A stretch of DNA of 64,000 bases, from the NCBI GenBank assembly GCA_964620675.1, contig CAZUJU010000001.1, positions 114,236 to 178,235 on the forward strand, given 5' to 3'. Below are positions 53,021-61,700 of this stretch, one piece after another. A program made the position numbers and the translations under genes. The notes under the pieces are model-generated. The model searched no databases, was not told the DNA's origin, and saw only the letters and a list, made by a program, of their open reading frames with translations. The DNA comes from CAYSFW01 sp964620675. GTDB taxonomy: Bacteria > Pseudomonadota > Gammaproteobacteria > UWMA-0217. Each line of letters opens with the position of its first letter. The first letter of the stretch is position 1.

Positions 53021-54790
53021 GTGGACGCCCGTCGGCGCAACTCCGGCCGACCGATAACGAGAACAACGATGCAGCTTAAGACTTCGACGCGACCCAGCGG
53101 ATCGTCCGCGATCCTGGGTCTCAACTACGCCTTTCATGACTCGTCAGCCTGTATTGTACGGGACGGCGAGCTGGTCTGCGCGCTTGAGGAGGAACGCTTC
53201 ACGCGGGAAAAGCACACGAGTGCGTTTCCCGCGTGCGCGGTATTGCATTGCCTTCAGATTGCCGGGCTCGCGCCGGCGGACGTCACGCATATTGCGGTCG
53301 CGATCAAGCCGTCGCTGCACGGGGCGCGCAAGCTTTGGTACGCCCTGCGTCACGCGCCGCGCACCGTGCCGCTCATGCGCGAGGAGCTGCTGCGCGCATT
53401 TTGGCACGCGCGCGGCCTGCGCGGCTGGTATCGTGAACTGTGGCCAACCCGCGGCCCAGCGCTGCATTTCATTCCGCACCATCAGAGCCACGCGGCCGGA
53501 AGCTTTCTGGTATCCCCTTACGAATCCGCCGCGATTTTGTCATTGGACGGCTCGGGCGAATGGTCAACCTCGTTTACCGGCCGGGGGGTCGGCACGCAGG
53601 TCGAGACCTTCAGCGAGTCGTGGTTCCCGCATTCATTGGGTTCATTCTACGAGGCCGCGACCGAGTTTTGCGGTTTCCAGCCGAACTACGACGAGGGCAA
53701 GACCATGGGGCTCGCGCCTTTGGGCGATCCCGAGGTGTATTACCGCGATTTCCGCGCAATGGTAGCGCTCGAGGGCGACGGCCGGATTCGGGTCGATCCG
53801 AGTTGGTTCGCCTATCGCTTTGGTGGCCACCGCCGTTGCGCCACGCGTTTCACCGAACGTTTCGGGGCGCCCCGTGAACGGGGTGCCGAGTTCGCCGCAC
53901 GTCACCTCGATGTGGCGGCGGCGGCGCAGCGGGTGCTGGAGGAAAGTGGCCTCGAAATGGCGCGGCAGCTCCATGCGCGAACCGGGGAGAAACACCTGGT
54001 CATTGCCGGCGGGGTGTCGTTGAACAGCGTCATGAACGGGCGCATCCTGCGCGAAACGCCGTTCGAGGATGTCTATATCATGGCCGCGGCGGGCGACAAT
54101 GGAACCGCCATTGGCGCGGCCTACTGCCTGTATCATACGATCCTCGGGCGACCGCGCGAGTTTGTGCATTTAAGCCCCCATCTCGGTACCGAATACGATA
54201 GCGCGGCGATCAGCAAGGTCCTGAATGCGGCCAAGCTCGGTTACCGCGAGGTCGCGGACGCGGCGAGCGTCGCCGCCGAGCTGATCCGCCGCGGGCGTAT
54301 CGTCGGGTGGTTTCAGGGGCGCATGGAGATCGGGCCGCGGGCGCTCGGCAGTCGCAGCATCCTCGCCGACCCGACCGATCCGGCGATGAAGGATCGCATC
54401 AACGCCGAGGTCAAGCATCGGGAGGCGTTTCGCCCCTTCGCGCCTTCAGCTGTCGTTGAGGCGCGTAACCAGTTCTTTGATATCGGCGTCGAGGATCCCT
54501 TCATGCTCAAGGTGTGTCATGTTCGACCCAGCCAACGCGCTACACTTCCGGCGATCACCCACGTCGACGGCACCGCACGGTTGCAGACCGTCGCGCGCGC
54601 GACCAATCCGCGTTACCACGCGTTGATTGAGGCATTTGGCGCGTTGAGCGGGGTTCCGGTGGTGCTCAATACGAGTTTCAACGTCATGGGGGAGCCGATC
54701 GTGGAGTCACCGCGTGACGCCTTACGCTGCTTCTATTCGACCGGAATCGACGATCTGGTGATCGGCGATTATGTGGTGTCCAAACCGTGA
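53021..54790 (+). CDS. NodU/CmcH-family carbamoyltransferase
   Basis: Transfers carbamoyl from carbamoyl phosphate to a hydroxyl, typically of a sugar or antibiotic. N-terminal ASKHA-like part (GLNYAFHDSSACIVRDG; HHQSHAAGSFLVSPYESA; LSLDGSGEW) and a C-terminal YrdC-like part (GRMEIGPRALGSRSILADP; NTSFNVMGEPIVESP). A GTG at 53021 is chosen because AAGGAGG (53007-53013) lies 7 bp upstream; ATG 53069 lacks a good ribosome site. 589 aa. First gene of a six-gene rightward operon. The acceptor is unknown; the neighbours suggest a surface glycan or glycolipid. Confidence 0.9.
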   Translation: MDARRRNSGRPITRTTMQLKTSTRPSGSSAILGLNYAFHDSSACIVRDGELVCALEEERFTREKHTSAFPACAVLHCLQIAGLAPADVTHIAVAIKPSLHGARKLWYALRHAPRTVPLMREELLRAFWHARGLRGWYRELWPTRGPALHFIPHHQSHAAGSFLVSPYESAAILSLDGSGEWSTSFTGRGVGTQVETFSESWFPHSLGSFYEAATEFCGFQPNYDEGKTMGLAPLGDPEVYYRDFRAMVALEGDGRIRVDPSWFAYRFGGHRRCATRFTERFGAPRERGAEFAARHLDVAAAAQRVLEESGLEMARQLHARTGEKHLVIAGGVSLNSVMNGRILRETPFEDVYIMAAAGDNGTAIGAAYCLYHTILGRPREFVHLSPHLGTEYDSAAISKVLNAAKLGYREVADAASVAAELIRRGRIVGWFQGRMEIGPRALGSRSILADPTDPAMKDRINAEVKHREAFRPFAPSAVVEARNQFFDIGVEDPFMLKVCHVRPSQRATLPAITHVDGTARLQTVARATNPRYHALIEAFGALSGVPVVLNTSFNVMGEPIVESPRDALRCFYSTGIDDLVIGDYVVSKP

Positions 54791-54803
54791 GCGGGGGCCG
54801 GCG

Positions 54804-55241
54804 ATGCGCTTGACCGGGCGGGCGTGGCTGTTCAGCGTCTTGATTGCGTGGAGCGCGGCCTACGCCGCGTATTTTGCGCTGACGCTGCTCGTCGATACCT
54901 TTCACGGCGGCCAGCAATGGTGGTCGCAGTGGCAGTTCGAATCGCGTTCGGCGCTGTTCGCGCAGGGCGTCGAGGTGGTCGTTGCCAGCGCCTGGCTGGT
55001 TCTCCCGGCGGTGTTGGTCGCCACCGTGCTGGTACTCGGTCGCTGGGGCAGTCCGGCGTGGCGGCCGGCGCTGCTGCGCAGCGGGCTGAGCGCCGCCGCG
55101 CTGGGCGGTGTAGTCGCGGCCATCGGCGTGGCGCCCGTGACCGCCACGGTGCTCGCGGCGGCTTTGTGGTGCGCGACATTGGCCGCGCGGCTGTTCGCCG
55201 GCTGGGCGGTTGCACGCGGACTGGGAGATCTTAATGCTTAG
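54804..55241 (+). CDS. hypothetical inner-membrane protein
   Basis: A 145-aa protein with about four hydrophobic helices (AWLFSVLIAWSAAYAAYFAL; VVVASAWLVLPAVLVATVLVL; LSAAALGGVVAAIGVAPVTA; VLAAALWCATLAARLFAGWAV). I recognise no family. The start ATG 54804 (MRLTGRAWLF) is 13 bp after the carbamoyltransferase stop. It overlaps the caspase-like gene's probable start by 8 bp. Possibly a membrane partner of that protein. Confidence 0.75.
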   Translation: MRLTGRAWLFSVLIAWSAAYAAYFALTLLVDTFHGGQQWWSQWQFESRSALFAQGVEVVVASAWLVLPAVLVATVLVLGRWGSPAWRPALLRSGLSAAALGGVVAAIGVAPVTATVLAAALWCATLAARLFAGWAVARGLGDLNA

Positions 55242-56904
55242 AGCCGGTGAAAATATCCCGCGATCTACTGCGGACGCCCCTGGGCGCGGTGTCCTGCGTT
55301 GCAAGAGGCCCGAAATCGGGTCATGTAGGCCCGCTACACTCCCCGATTTCGGGCCTCTTGCGCCTTGTTCACCACGCCCAGGGTCGCCCTCGCGACGATC
55401 GGGGATTTTTTCACGGGCTCTTCGCCGATTCGTGCTGTTGTGGGCCGGGCTCGTTGTTGGGTTGTTGAGTCCGCCCCTGAGCGCTGGCGACCACTTGCTG
55501 CTGGTTGGCGGCGGACCGGTACCACAGGATTCGCAGGTATCGATCGAGAGCAACGTGATCTGGATCGACCGGATCCTGCGCGAACGTGGCTTCGACTCGA
55601 AGGAAGTGATGTTTGCTGGTGGTGACAATGGTGCCCCTGATGTGGTGCTGCATGCACCCGAGCGCGCCGAGGTGCAGCGCTGGCTGCCGCTGGCCAGAAT
55701 TCACGGTGAGCCGCACGCCGGGGTTGCGAGCTTTCGCCGCAATCAGTTGGCTGGTATCGCGCGTAAAGCCGATGCGGACGCGGTCGATGAGGCATTGCGC
55801 CAAGCGCTTGGTGGGCTGGGTCCAGACGACAGCTTGTGGTTCGTTTTCAATGGTCATGGCGCTTGGGGCGCGCCCAATGCGACGCACAACGCGCTGCGGC
55901 TCTGGGGAGAAACGGCGCTCGACGTCAAGACCTACGCGGATCGGTTGGCCCAGACGCCGGCCGGTGCAACCGTGCGTCACTTTCTCCCGCAGTGCTTTTC
56001 CGGCGGCTTCGTGCGGGCGCTGTTCAAGGATCCGGCCCAGCCGCGCGCCGACGCGGTGCGGCCGGGCCAGTGCGGCTTCTTTGCCGTTCCCGAAAACCTC
56101 GAGTCCGAAGGCTGTACGCCGGGAGTCGATGTTGGCGAGTATCGCGATTACTCCAACTTTTTCTTTGCCGCGCTCGACGGCCGTACGCGCCTTGGCGGCG
56201 CGCTCGCGCGTGATCCTGACGTGAATGGCGACGGTCGGGTTTCGCTCAGCGAGGCGCATGGGTATGCCTATACCGAAGGATTCAGCACCGACATGCCGTT
56301 TGCGACCAGCGAGTATTTTCTCGAGCTTTGGCAGCCGTGGTATGTGCGCTGGCAGTCGGCGCTGAAACCTGCGGCCGATGACCCCTATCTGCGGCGCGCA
56401 TGGCGCCTAGCCGAGGTGCTGGGGATGCGCGCTACCTCGGCGACGGCCCTGGCACGCGCGGCCCTGGCATCGCGGCGAGCGTTGGAACAGGCCGCGGCCG
56501 AGCAACTTCGCTTGATCGAACAAATCGCTGAACACGAACACACGGTGAGGACAGAACTCTTGGCGGCGTTCCTGCTGGCCTGGCCGGCCGCCGCGCAGCC
56601 GTATAGCCACGCCTACGTCGCGCTGCTGGAGAGCGAAGCAGAGCCGATGCTCGCCTGGATTCGGGCCCTGGCGGAGTATCCCGTGCTCGAGGCGCTGCAA
56701 ATCGAACTCGAACAGGCGCACCTGCAGTTGCTCGACGGGCAACGCCGCATCACCGCGTTCGCGCGGGTCCACCGGATGCTGAAACTGGCCACGCTCCGCA
56801 CCCATTTCGAACGCACCGCGAGCGCTGAGGCGCGCGCGACCCTGGCCGCGTTGGAGGCGTGCGAGAATTGGGTGCCTCCGGCCCCGACGGCGCCGCCGCG
56901 ATGA
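55234..56904 (+). CDS. caspase-like (clan CD) peptidase-domain protein with EF-hand loop
   Basis: A protein of about 556 aa with a caspase/legumain-like fold: a His in VFNGHGAWG (His208) and a Cys in LPQCFSGGF (Cys254) form the expected dyad. A canonical calcium-loop sequence DVNGDGRVSLSE is at about residues 329-340. The C-terminal 190 residues are helical. A hydrophobic segment (VLLWAGLVVGLLSPPLSAG, about 67-85) is a signal peptide or anchor. ATG 55234 has GGAG 6 bp upstream; the first about 63 residues then come from a large inverted repeat. GTG 55432 is an alternative start just before the hydrophobic segment. Target unknown. Confidence 0.75.
   Translation: MLRAGENIPRSTADAPGRGVLRCKRPEIGSCRPATLPDFGPLAPCSPRPGSPSRRSGIFSRALRRFVLLWAGLVVGLLSPPLSAGDHLLLVGGGPVPQDSQVSIESNVIWIDRILRERGFDSKEVMFAGGDNGAPDVVLHAPERAEVQRWLPLARIHGEPHAGVASFRRNQLAGIARKADADAVDEALRQALGGLGPDDSLWFVFNGHGAWGAPNATHNALRLWGETALDVKTYADRLAQTPAGATVRHFLPQCFSGGFVRALFKDPAQPRADAVRPGQCGFFAVPENLESEGCTPGVDVGEYRDYSNFFFAALDGRTRLGGALARDPDVNGDGRVSLSEAHGYAYTEGFSTDMPFATSEYFLELWQPWYVRWQSALKPAADDPYLRRAWRLAEVLGMRATSATALARAALASRRALEQAAAEQLRLIEQIAEHEHTVRTELLAAFLLAWPAAAQPYSHAYVALLESEAEPMLAWIRALAEYPVLEALQIELEQAHLQLLDGQRRITAFARVHRMLKLATLRTHFERTASAEARATLAALEACENWVPPAPTAPPR
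55240..55421. repeat. 182-bp imperfect inverted repeat
   Basis: Arms 55240-55320 and 55342-55421 are inverted copies of each other. The inner 20 bp (55301-55320 and 55342-55361) pair perfectly around a 21-nt loop, the outer 20 bp match at 18 positions, and the mid-region is imperfect with one about 10-nt unmatched block. No flanking duplication is seen. It begins in the stop codon of the membrane protein gene and covers the 5' part of the caspase-like frame. Confidence 0.85.
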
Positions 56905-58016
56905 GCGATGCGTCCCCCACCGTCGTGATTCATCGCGGACCCGCGGGTCTGGCGCAACTCCGTGAGGGCTGGTCGACGCTCGGCCGACGCAACCCCGACG
57001 CGGATTTTTTTACCCAGTGGGACTGGTTTGCGGCCTACCTCGCGCATCTTGAGGCGAACCCGGATCAGGTGCGATTCGTCGAACTTCGGCGCGCGGGTGA
57101 ATGTCGCGGGGTGCTGCCGCTGCGGTGGCCCACTCCGGCCGACGTTGCGTTCAATCTGCCGTTGCTCGAGCTGCCGCGCGCGACCGGCATGGACCTGGCC
57201 GGGTTGGTCCTCGATCCCCGCGAGCGGTTGGTGCAATGGTGGCCCGCGATTCGCGCGGCGCTCGCGGGTCAGGGTTTGCGTGGGTTCGCGATTCGGGCCG
57301 CGGGCTGCTTGCTCGATTCGCGGGCGGCGTTGCTTGACGGGTCGCAATCCTGGTCGGTCGCGCGCGCGCAAGGACACTCCTGCCATTTCGATTGTCGTTT
57401 GGGCCACGTTGCGTTACAGGAACGCTATTCGACGCGGTTGTCCAAGATTCTGCGCAAAGCCGACAAGGGGCTGGCGCGGTTCGGCGCGTTGCAGCTCGAA
57501 ACGGTGACCGACGCAGCTACCTTACGGCCGGCATTCGACGCTTTTCTTGGTCTCGAGGCCTCGGGTTGGAAAGGGGCATCCGGGGCGGCGACCGCGCTTG
57601 CGTTCGATCCGGCGCGACGCGGCTTTCTGGAAGCACTGATGCTCGGCGCGGGCGCCGGATTCATGCCCGAAATCAATCTTCTTCGTGCCGACGCCCGCCC
57701 ACTCGCAGCGCAACTGTGTCTGCGTCGCGGCGCGCGCTTGAGCGTACTCAAGATCGCCTACGATGCTGCGTTCTCCCGCTATTCCCCGGGCTCGGCGCTG
57801 CTCGATCGCGTGCTTGCGCGCGAATGCGCCACCGCGACGACGCGGAGCGTCAGTCTGGTCACCGGTCAGCCGTGGATGGCGTTATGGGCGCCCGAGTCAA
57901 CCCCGGTTGGGGACATCTGGTGGTTCTCCCATGCACCCATTGCAGCGCTCGTTCGAACCTGGCTACGCATTCGGGCGTTCCGGTTTGATCGGGAGAGATC
58001 CGCGCCGGCCGCATGA
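56901..58016 (+). CDS. CelD/BcsL-type GNAT acyltransferase (first)
   Basis: A 371-aa protein with the Acetyltransf_6/FemAB-like layout: N-terminal FTQWDWFAAYLAHLEANPDQ, central YSTRLSKILRKADKGLARFG (the basic helix common to CelD/FemAB proteins), and C-terminal acyl-CoA or aminoacyl-binding half with EINLLRADARPLAAQLCLR and IAYDAAFSRYSPGSAL. Such proteins act in exopolysaccharide and cell-wall assembly. The ATG at 56901 overlaps the upstream stop (ATGA). Donor and acceptor unknown. Confidence 0.85.
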   Translation: MSDASPTVVIHRGPAGLAQLREGWSTLGRRNPDADFFTQWDWFAAYLAHLEANPDQVRFVELRRAGECRGVLPLRWPTPADVAFNLPLLELPRATGMDLAGLVLDPRERLVQWWPAIRAALAGQGLRGFAIRAAGCLLDSRAALLDGSQSWSVARAQGHSCHFDCRLGHVALQERYSTRLSKILRKADKGLARFGALQLETVTDAATLRPAFDAFLGLEASGWKGASGAATALAFDPARRGFLEALMLGAGAGFMPEINLLRADARPLAAQLCLRRGARLSVLKIAYDAAFSRYSPGSALLDRVLARECATATTRSVSLVTGQPWMALWAPESTPVGDIWWFSHAPIAALVRTWLRIRAFRFDRERSAPAA

Positions 58017-59113
58017 GTGACTTCGACCTTCAACTCCTGCCGTGTGGCGGGGTCGAGCATCGCGCCGACCTCGCGGCCTTTCGCGCGCGGGGTTGGGCGG
58101 TGCCACACCCATGGGCAAGCGGTTGCCTGTCCGATACCGCGTCCGAGCGGCTGTGGGTGCGCGTCGTCGCGCCTGATGGCGTATGGAAAACCGCATTTGC
58201 GGTCGAACTTTATCCAAGTCGTGCCCTGCCCGGTACACGGATCGGACGGATCGAACGCCTCGGACGCGCGCCGCAGGCGGATATGGCGACCTGGCTCGGC
58301 GCAGCGCTTTCGGCTACTGCGCGAAAGATTCCGCGTTTGCAGCGTCTAGAAGTACAGCTGTTCGATGAAGATTGCGTGCGGCGCCAGATGCTGGCTAACG
58401 CGTTGTTTGCCGCGGGCGCGCGGCGCTTGAAGCCGCCTCGCGGGTACTCTCTCACCCGCGTTACGGACCTCTCGTGCGCCGATACCACGCTGTTGGCCAC
58501 TTTCTCCGCCCGTACCCGACGCAGTTTACGCAAGACCCTGGATGAGGGGGGGCTCCGGGTCGCGCCAATCGACAGCAGCGCCTACCTAGCGCGAATCGCA
58601 GTGCTTCATCGGGCCAGTTTTGCCCGTACCCGGGCGGCGCCGCCGCCGTTGATGCCGACGGCGATGCTGGCGGATGCTCGCGGGGGCGAGACCTCGTGTT
58701 TGCTCGGCGCGTTTGATGCCGAGGTCGCACCGCCCGAGGATATGGTCGCCTTCGCTTGGGCGCGCCTACACGGCGATTACGCCAGCTACGATACAGCCGG
58801 TTCGGTGCCGGTCGCGAGTGGACGCGGAAGGGCTCCCGGCGCGGCGCTGATGTGGCAATTGATGCGCTGGGCGCGGTCGCGCGGCGCAGTGTGGTTTGAT
58901 TTGGGCGGGACCATTCCGGCCGACGCGCCGGCCGACCACCCGCTGCACGGGATCGCCGCGTTCAAACGTGGGTTTGCGGCCGATGAGCGTGAGGTGGCGA
59001 TCGAGCTCATGTTCACGCCGGCGACCGCGTTGGCGCGAAGCGTGGCGGCGCTGCGCGGGTCACTGACCTGGCTGCGGCAGCGATCTGGAACCGGACCGGA
59101 TACGGGCGCGTGA
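58013..59113 (+). CDS. FemAB-like GNAT acyltransferase (second)
   Basis: A 366-aa protein with a related double-GNAT layout: FSARTRRSLRKTLDEGGLRV in the middle (compare the basic helix of the preceding protein), SYDTAGSVPVASGRGRAPGAALMWQ, and the C-terminal FDLGGTIPADAPADHPLHGIAAFKRGF typical of FemAB/peptidoglycan bridge-forming enzymes. It overlaps the first acyltransferase by 4 bp. It probably adds an acyl or aminoacyl group to a glycan or lipid-linked precursor; the exact substrate is unknown. Confidence 0.85.
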   Translation: MSDFDLQLLPCGGVEHRADLAAFRARGWAVPHPWASGCLSDTASERLWVRVVAPDGVWKTAFAVELYPSRALPGTRIGRIERLGRAPQADMATWLGAALSATARKIPRLQRLEVQLFDEDCVRRQMLANALFAAGARRLKPPRGYSLTRVTDLSCADTTLLATFSARTRRSLRKTLDEGGLRVAPIDSSAYLARIAVLHRASFARTRAAPPPLMPTAMLADARGGETSCLLGAFDAEVAPPEDMVAFAWARLHGDYASYDTAGSVPVASGRGRAPGAALMWQLMRWARSRGAVWFDLGGTIPADAPADHPLHGIAAFKRGFAADEREVAIELMFTPATALARSVAALRGSLTWLRQRSGTGPDTGA

Positions 59114-59117
59114 TTCC

Positions 59118-60899
59118 GTGAACGCGAGGATTGGAGAGAGATCTGCCGGGATCCCGGGGTTACCCGATTTCTCGATGAATCGCCAGTTTCAAAGCGCGCG
59201 TGCTGGCCGCGCGCGCTTACGGATCGGGGTGGTGGTCGAGGCGATGGAAATTCCGCGGTTTGCGCGCCAGGTGCTCGCTGACATCGCCGGGAGCCGGTTT
59301 GCTGAGGTGGTGGGCGTCATTGTGTGTCCATCGTCGGGGTACCTGGATGCCAGCGAAGCCGCGTCCGCCATACCGCAGCTTAAATTTGGACGCGATCAGC
59401 CGGGTCTGGTTTACCAGCTCTATTTGGTGACGCTCGACCGTCGTCGTCGAGCGACCGACCCGGTCGAACGCGTTGGGTTTGACGATCTGGTGTCCGGTGC
59501 GCAGCGACTCGATATCGGCCATGCGGCGGTCGGTGTGGATACGGAGACCGCGCAACGTCTGCGCGCGTTGGCGTTTGATGTCTTGATTCGGTTCGGTGTT
59601 GGGGGTTCGGTCGCGGACTTGAGTCAGTACGCCCGCCACGGTCTTTGGGCTTATGCCTATGGCAGCGATCCCGCCACGGCGGACTTGCCGCTGATGCTGC
59701 GCGAGGTGATGGAGCGGCGGCCGACCTCACGGGTATGCCTGCAAGCGACCCAGGCCGATGGCGCTGTGCTGGATTTATGCGAGGCTCGATTTTCGACCTC
59801 GCCAACGCTATCGGTCAGCGCCAATCGCTACGCACCGTTGTGGGGATCCACCCATTTCGTCATTCAGCAGCTTAATGCCCTGTATGAAACCGGTGTGCTC
59901 GGGCACGGCTCCGGCTATGGGACCGGGAACGGGTCCGCGGCGCCGGCCCGCGCGGCGCCAGGGCCACCCGGCAATCGGGAGATGCTGGGCCTGATCGCGC
60001 GGCGCATCGGTGGGATGCTCAAGCGTTCGCTGGGGCGCCTGCCCGAATGGGCGCGGCGCGGCCCGGTCTCATTGCAATGGCGGATTGCGCTGCGGCGGGC
60101 CGCCGCGCCGATGCCGGGGAGTCCCGCGCAAACCGATCTCGATCGGTTCCAGTGGCTCGACAGCCCGCAAGGCCATTTTTGGGCTGACCCGTTCCTGTTC
60201 GCGCACGCGGGCGAGACTTGGTTGTTCTTCGAAGACTACGACTACGCACTTGACCGAGCCTTGATCGGTTGCGGCAGGCTTGACGCCGCCGGCGTGCTGC
60301 GTGAGGTGCGGCCGGTACTGGAACGCCCCTATCACGTTTCGTACCCGCAGGTATTCGAGCATGACGGGGAAATCTACATGGTGCCTGAAACGGCTCAAGC
60401 GGGGGGCGTCGATCTGTATCGGGCACGCCGGTTTCCGGGTGACTGGGTCTTGGTGCGCCGGCTGCTCGATGTGCGGGTGGTCGACGCCACGCTGGTTCAC
60501 CACGCCGGGCGGTGGTTGATGTTCGCCTCACCGATGGCGGTGACCGGGCATGCGCCGTTGACCTATCTCTGGAGCGCCGAGAATTTGCTCGGCGAATGGC
60601 GGCTGCATTCGTCGACGCCGGTGTGCGACGACGCGACCCGCGCGCGCGGTGCCGGTGCGATCCTGCAGCAGAATGGGCGGTTGTACCGTCCGAGCCAGGA
60701 CTGTGCCAGCGGCTACGGGCGTGCGCTGTGGTTCAACGAAATCCGGCGTTGGGATGGCGAAACTTATGTCGAGCACCCGGTCGCGCGCGTGGAGGGCGGT
60801 GCGGTACCGGATCTGGTGGGCGTGCACACCTACAATCGTTGCGGCGAATGGGAGGCGATCGACGGCCAGTTTCGGTGGCCGCGGCGGCGCTTTCGCTGA
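59118..60899 (+). CDS. formyltransferase-like / GINT1-type beta-propeller fusion protein
   Basis: A 593-aa protein with two parts. The N-terminal about 220 residues (IGVVVEAMEIPRFARQVLADI; DVLIRFGVGGSVADLSQYARHGLWAYAYG) resemble the formyltransferase fold. After a Gly/Pro-rich linker (about 265-285) the C-terminal half (LDSPQGHFWADPFLFAHAGE; VSYPQVFEHDGEIYMVPETA; SPMAVTG) resembles the beta-propeller domain annotated as glucosamine inositolphosphorylceramide transferase 1 N-terminal. It follows the second acyltransferase by 4 bp and ends the operon. A later start at ATG 59175 is possible. Confidence 0.78.
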   Translation: MNARIGERSAGIPGLPDFSMNRQFQSARAGRARLRIGVVVEAMEIPRFARQVLADIAGSRFAEVVGVIVCPSSGYLDASEAASAIPQLKFGRDQPGLVYQLYLVTLDRRRRATDPVERVGFDDLVSGAQRLDIGHAAVGVDTETAQRLRALAFDVLIRFGVGGSVADLSQYARHGLWAYAYGSDPATADLPLMLREVMERRPTSRVCLQATQADGAVLDLCEARFSTSPTLSVSANRYAPLWGSTHFVIQQLNALYETGVLGHGSGYGTGNGSAAPARAAPGPPGNREMLGLIARRIGGMLKRSLGRLPEWARRGPVSLQWRIALRRAAAPMPGSPAQTDLDRFQWLDSPQGHFWADPFLFAHAGETWLFFEDYDYALDRALIGCGRLDAAGVLREVRPVLERPYHVSYPQVFEHDGEIYMVPETAQAGGVDLYRARRFPGDWVLVRRLLDVRVVDATLVHHAGRWLMFASPMAVTGHAPLTYLWSAENLLGEWRLHSSTPVCDDATRARGAGAILQQNGRLYRPSQDCASGYGRALWFNEIRRWDGETYVEHPVARVEGGAVPDLVGVHTYNRCGEWEAIDGQFRWPRRRFR

Positions 60900-60905
60900 C
60901 GCGCG

Positions 60906-61571
60906 TCAACGCGGTGGCGGCTCGGCCAGCAGCTCGCGCAGATCGCGCAAGGTGACGAATCCCGGGAGCTCCTGCGCTGGCCGGGTGGTGTCGGGCTGAG
61001 CCAATCCATAGAGGTGGGCGATGCCGTAGCGCGCTGCATTGCTGAGCACGCTGTGGTTGTCATCGACCAGCAACGTCGTTGCGGGATCAAACGGCTCGTA
61101 CTGGCGCAGGATGTCCCAGAAGCCCTCCGCTTCCTTAGGCAGCTTCAGATCGTGGGTGCTGATGATGCGATGGAAGCGGTGCGCGAGCCCGGTATGTGCC
61201 ATCTTGAGCTGGATGCTGTGCGGATGGGCGTTGGTGAGCAGTACCACGCGCACGTCGTGCTGCAGAAGCGCATCAAGGAACTCCTGCACGAACGGCAGCA
61301 GATGGATGCGATCGGCAACCTCGCGCTTCATGCCGGCGATATCGAGTTTGAGGGTGCGCGTCCAATAGTCGACGCAGTACCAGTTCAAGGTGCCGCGTAC
61401 CTGCTGATAGAGGCCGAAAACGTGTTCGCGGGTCTCCTCGTGCGGTGTTCCGTGCACTTCGGCATAGCGGCGTGGGACATGTTCGAGCCAGAAATGGTTG
61501 TCGAAATGGAGGTCGAGGAGCGTACCGTCCATATCCAGGAACACGGTGCGCAGGTCAAGCCAGTTGAGCAT
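60906..61571 (-). CDS. yrfG: HAD-family GMP/IMP nucleotidase YrfG
   Basis: A 221-aa HAD phosphatase: motif I FLDMDGTLLDLHFDNHFW, motif II VVLLTNAHP, motif III Lys in DLKLPKEAEGFW, and motif IV LLVDDNHSVL. MLNWLDLRTVFLDMDGT fixes the ATG at 61571; the frame is open for 123 codons upstream without family support. It dephosphorylates purine nucleotides. Often found near nudE and cysQ, as here, but on the opposite strand. Confidence 0.93.
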   Translation of the reverse strand: MLNWLDLRTVFLDMDGTLLDLHFDNHFWLEHVPRRYAEVHGTPHEETREHVFGLYQQVRGTLNWYCVDYWTRTLKLDIAGMKREVADRIHLLPFVQEFLDALLQHDVRVVLLTNAHPHSIQLKMAHTGLAHRFHRIISTHDLKLPKEAEGFWDILRQYEPFDPATTLLVDDNHSVLSNAARYGIAHLYGLAQPDTTRPAQELPGFVTLRDLRELLAEPPPR

Positions 61572-61700
61572 AAGCGGAGGACACGTGCGTCGCGATGAAT
61601 TGGCCCGGCACTCTAGCACAACCTGTCGAGCGCTCGGGATTTCGCAAATCCGTCGTGGCGCGACTACGCTATTGAACAATGACTTTGCGGAGTGGTGTCG

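Noticed and set aside
55210..56904. Caspase-like protein as part of a CRISPR or TPR-CHAT defence module
   Set aside because: No CRISPR array, cas gene, TPR repeat or nuclease partner is nearby; the neighbours are transferases.
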